From an uncultured Eubacteriales bacterium (GTDB lineage: Bacteria > Bacillota > Clostridia > Oscillospirales > CAG-272): a stretch of DNA of 6,291 bases. Below are positions 6,110 to 6,291 of the stretch, piece by piece. The stretch lies in contig URSW01000102.1 in NCBI GenBank assembly GCA_900550625.1, positions 1 through 6,291 on the forward strand, in the 5' to 3' direction. The first letter of the stretch is position 1. The number at the start of each line of letters is the position of its first letter. A program made the translations under genes and the position numbers. The notes below the pieces were generated by a model. It was given only the letters and a program-made list of their open reading frames with translations. It searched no databases and had not been told where the DNA came from.

Positions 6110-6291
6110 AAAGCCTCCGCTTCCTCTGCGGCAGCGGAAACCAAGACCGAGGAGCAGCTGCTGGCCGATGAAAACGAGATCCTTTCCGCAAACGATGCCC
6201 TGTGGGAGAAGGTGTTCTCCTCCATGGACAAAAACGTGACTGAGACCACCCTCAGCACGAACTACGGCGATTTTCTGCTGAGTGCCGTGGA
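6110..6291 (+). CDS. Probable lipoprotein or secreted protein fragment of unknown function (both ends missing)
   Basis: The plus-strand frame starting at 6110 is open to the edge and reads as a convincing protein: an Ala/Ser/Thr-rich start (KASASSAAAETKTEEQ), then a charged amphipathic stretch with ADENEILSANDALWEKVF, SSMDKNV and STNYGDFLLSAV. An Ala/Ser linker before a helical domain is what follows the lipobox Cys in many lipoproteins of Ruminococcaceae (Faecalibacterium-like), and I recall similar W-E-K-V-F and N-Y-G-D-F-L-L stretches there. No signal peptide or lipobox can be found upstream: the same frame continues left into sequence better explained by the minus-strand U32-like gene. 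Leucine codons here are 5 CTG of 7, against 0 of 12 in the nth part. This suggests another source genome. No function is proposed. Confidence 0.5.

Noticed and set aside
5949..6239. Plus-strand frame of 96 codons near the right end
   Set aside because: Pro/Arg-rich product with no family features; the frame one base off gives the lipoprotein-like sequence.

Overview
The window carries a rod-shape (elongasome) gene cluster on the minus strand. In transcription order, from right to left, it reads: the tail of a probable U32-family peptidase gene, mreB, mreC, mreD, a class B penicillin-binding protein of the PBP2/MrdA type, and the first half of nth (endonuclease III). The order mreB-mreC-mreD-PBP2, the Shine-Dalgarno style and the protein sequences (MreB opening with IGIDLGTSN, a 765-residue PBP2 with long flexible parts) fit a GC-rich member of the Clostridia (Firmicutes). 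I cannot name a genus.

Layout: 1-454 holds the 5' part of nth, cut by the window edge. 456-2753 is PBP2, with all three transpeptidase motifs. 2754-2799 is a short leader with a strong Shine-Dalgarno, then a perfect palindrome, then the PBP2 start codon. 2800-3876 is mreD, with a conserved C-terminal membrane half and an unusual Arg/Asn/Gly-rich cytoplasmic extension of about 150 residues. 3863-4717 is mreC, overlapping mreD by 14 bases. 4718-4780 is a spacer with two small inverted repeats. 4781-5782 is mreB. 5840 to about 6109 is the 3' end of the U32-like gene. From about 6110 to the right edge the plus strand reads as the start of the mature part of a probable lipoprotein, with different codon use.

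The mre genes and PBP2 would work together. MreB filaments under the membrane, linked by MreC and MreD, position PBP2, which cross-links new peptidoglycan along the cell side wall. Its usual glycosyltransferase partner RodA is not in the window. nth is a DNA-repair gene, one base downstream of PBP2 and probably co-transcribed. Spacers between the intact genes are at most 63 bases and I see no terminator, so the whole minus-strand set looks like one transcript.

Most notable points: (1) a probable junction near 6090-6125, where two gene fragments on opposite strands each lack the part that should lie on the other side, either an assembly chimera or a real rearrangement; (2) the basic disordered extension on MreD; (3) the hairpin between Shine-Dalgarno and start codon of PBP2. 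I did not find a complete new system. No tRNA, rRNA, CRISPR, insertion sequence or phage feature was seen.
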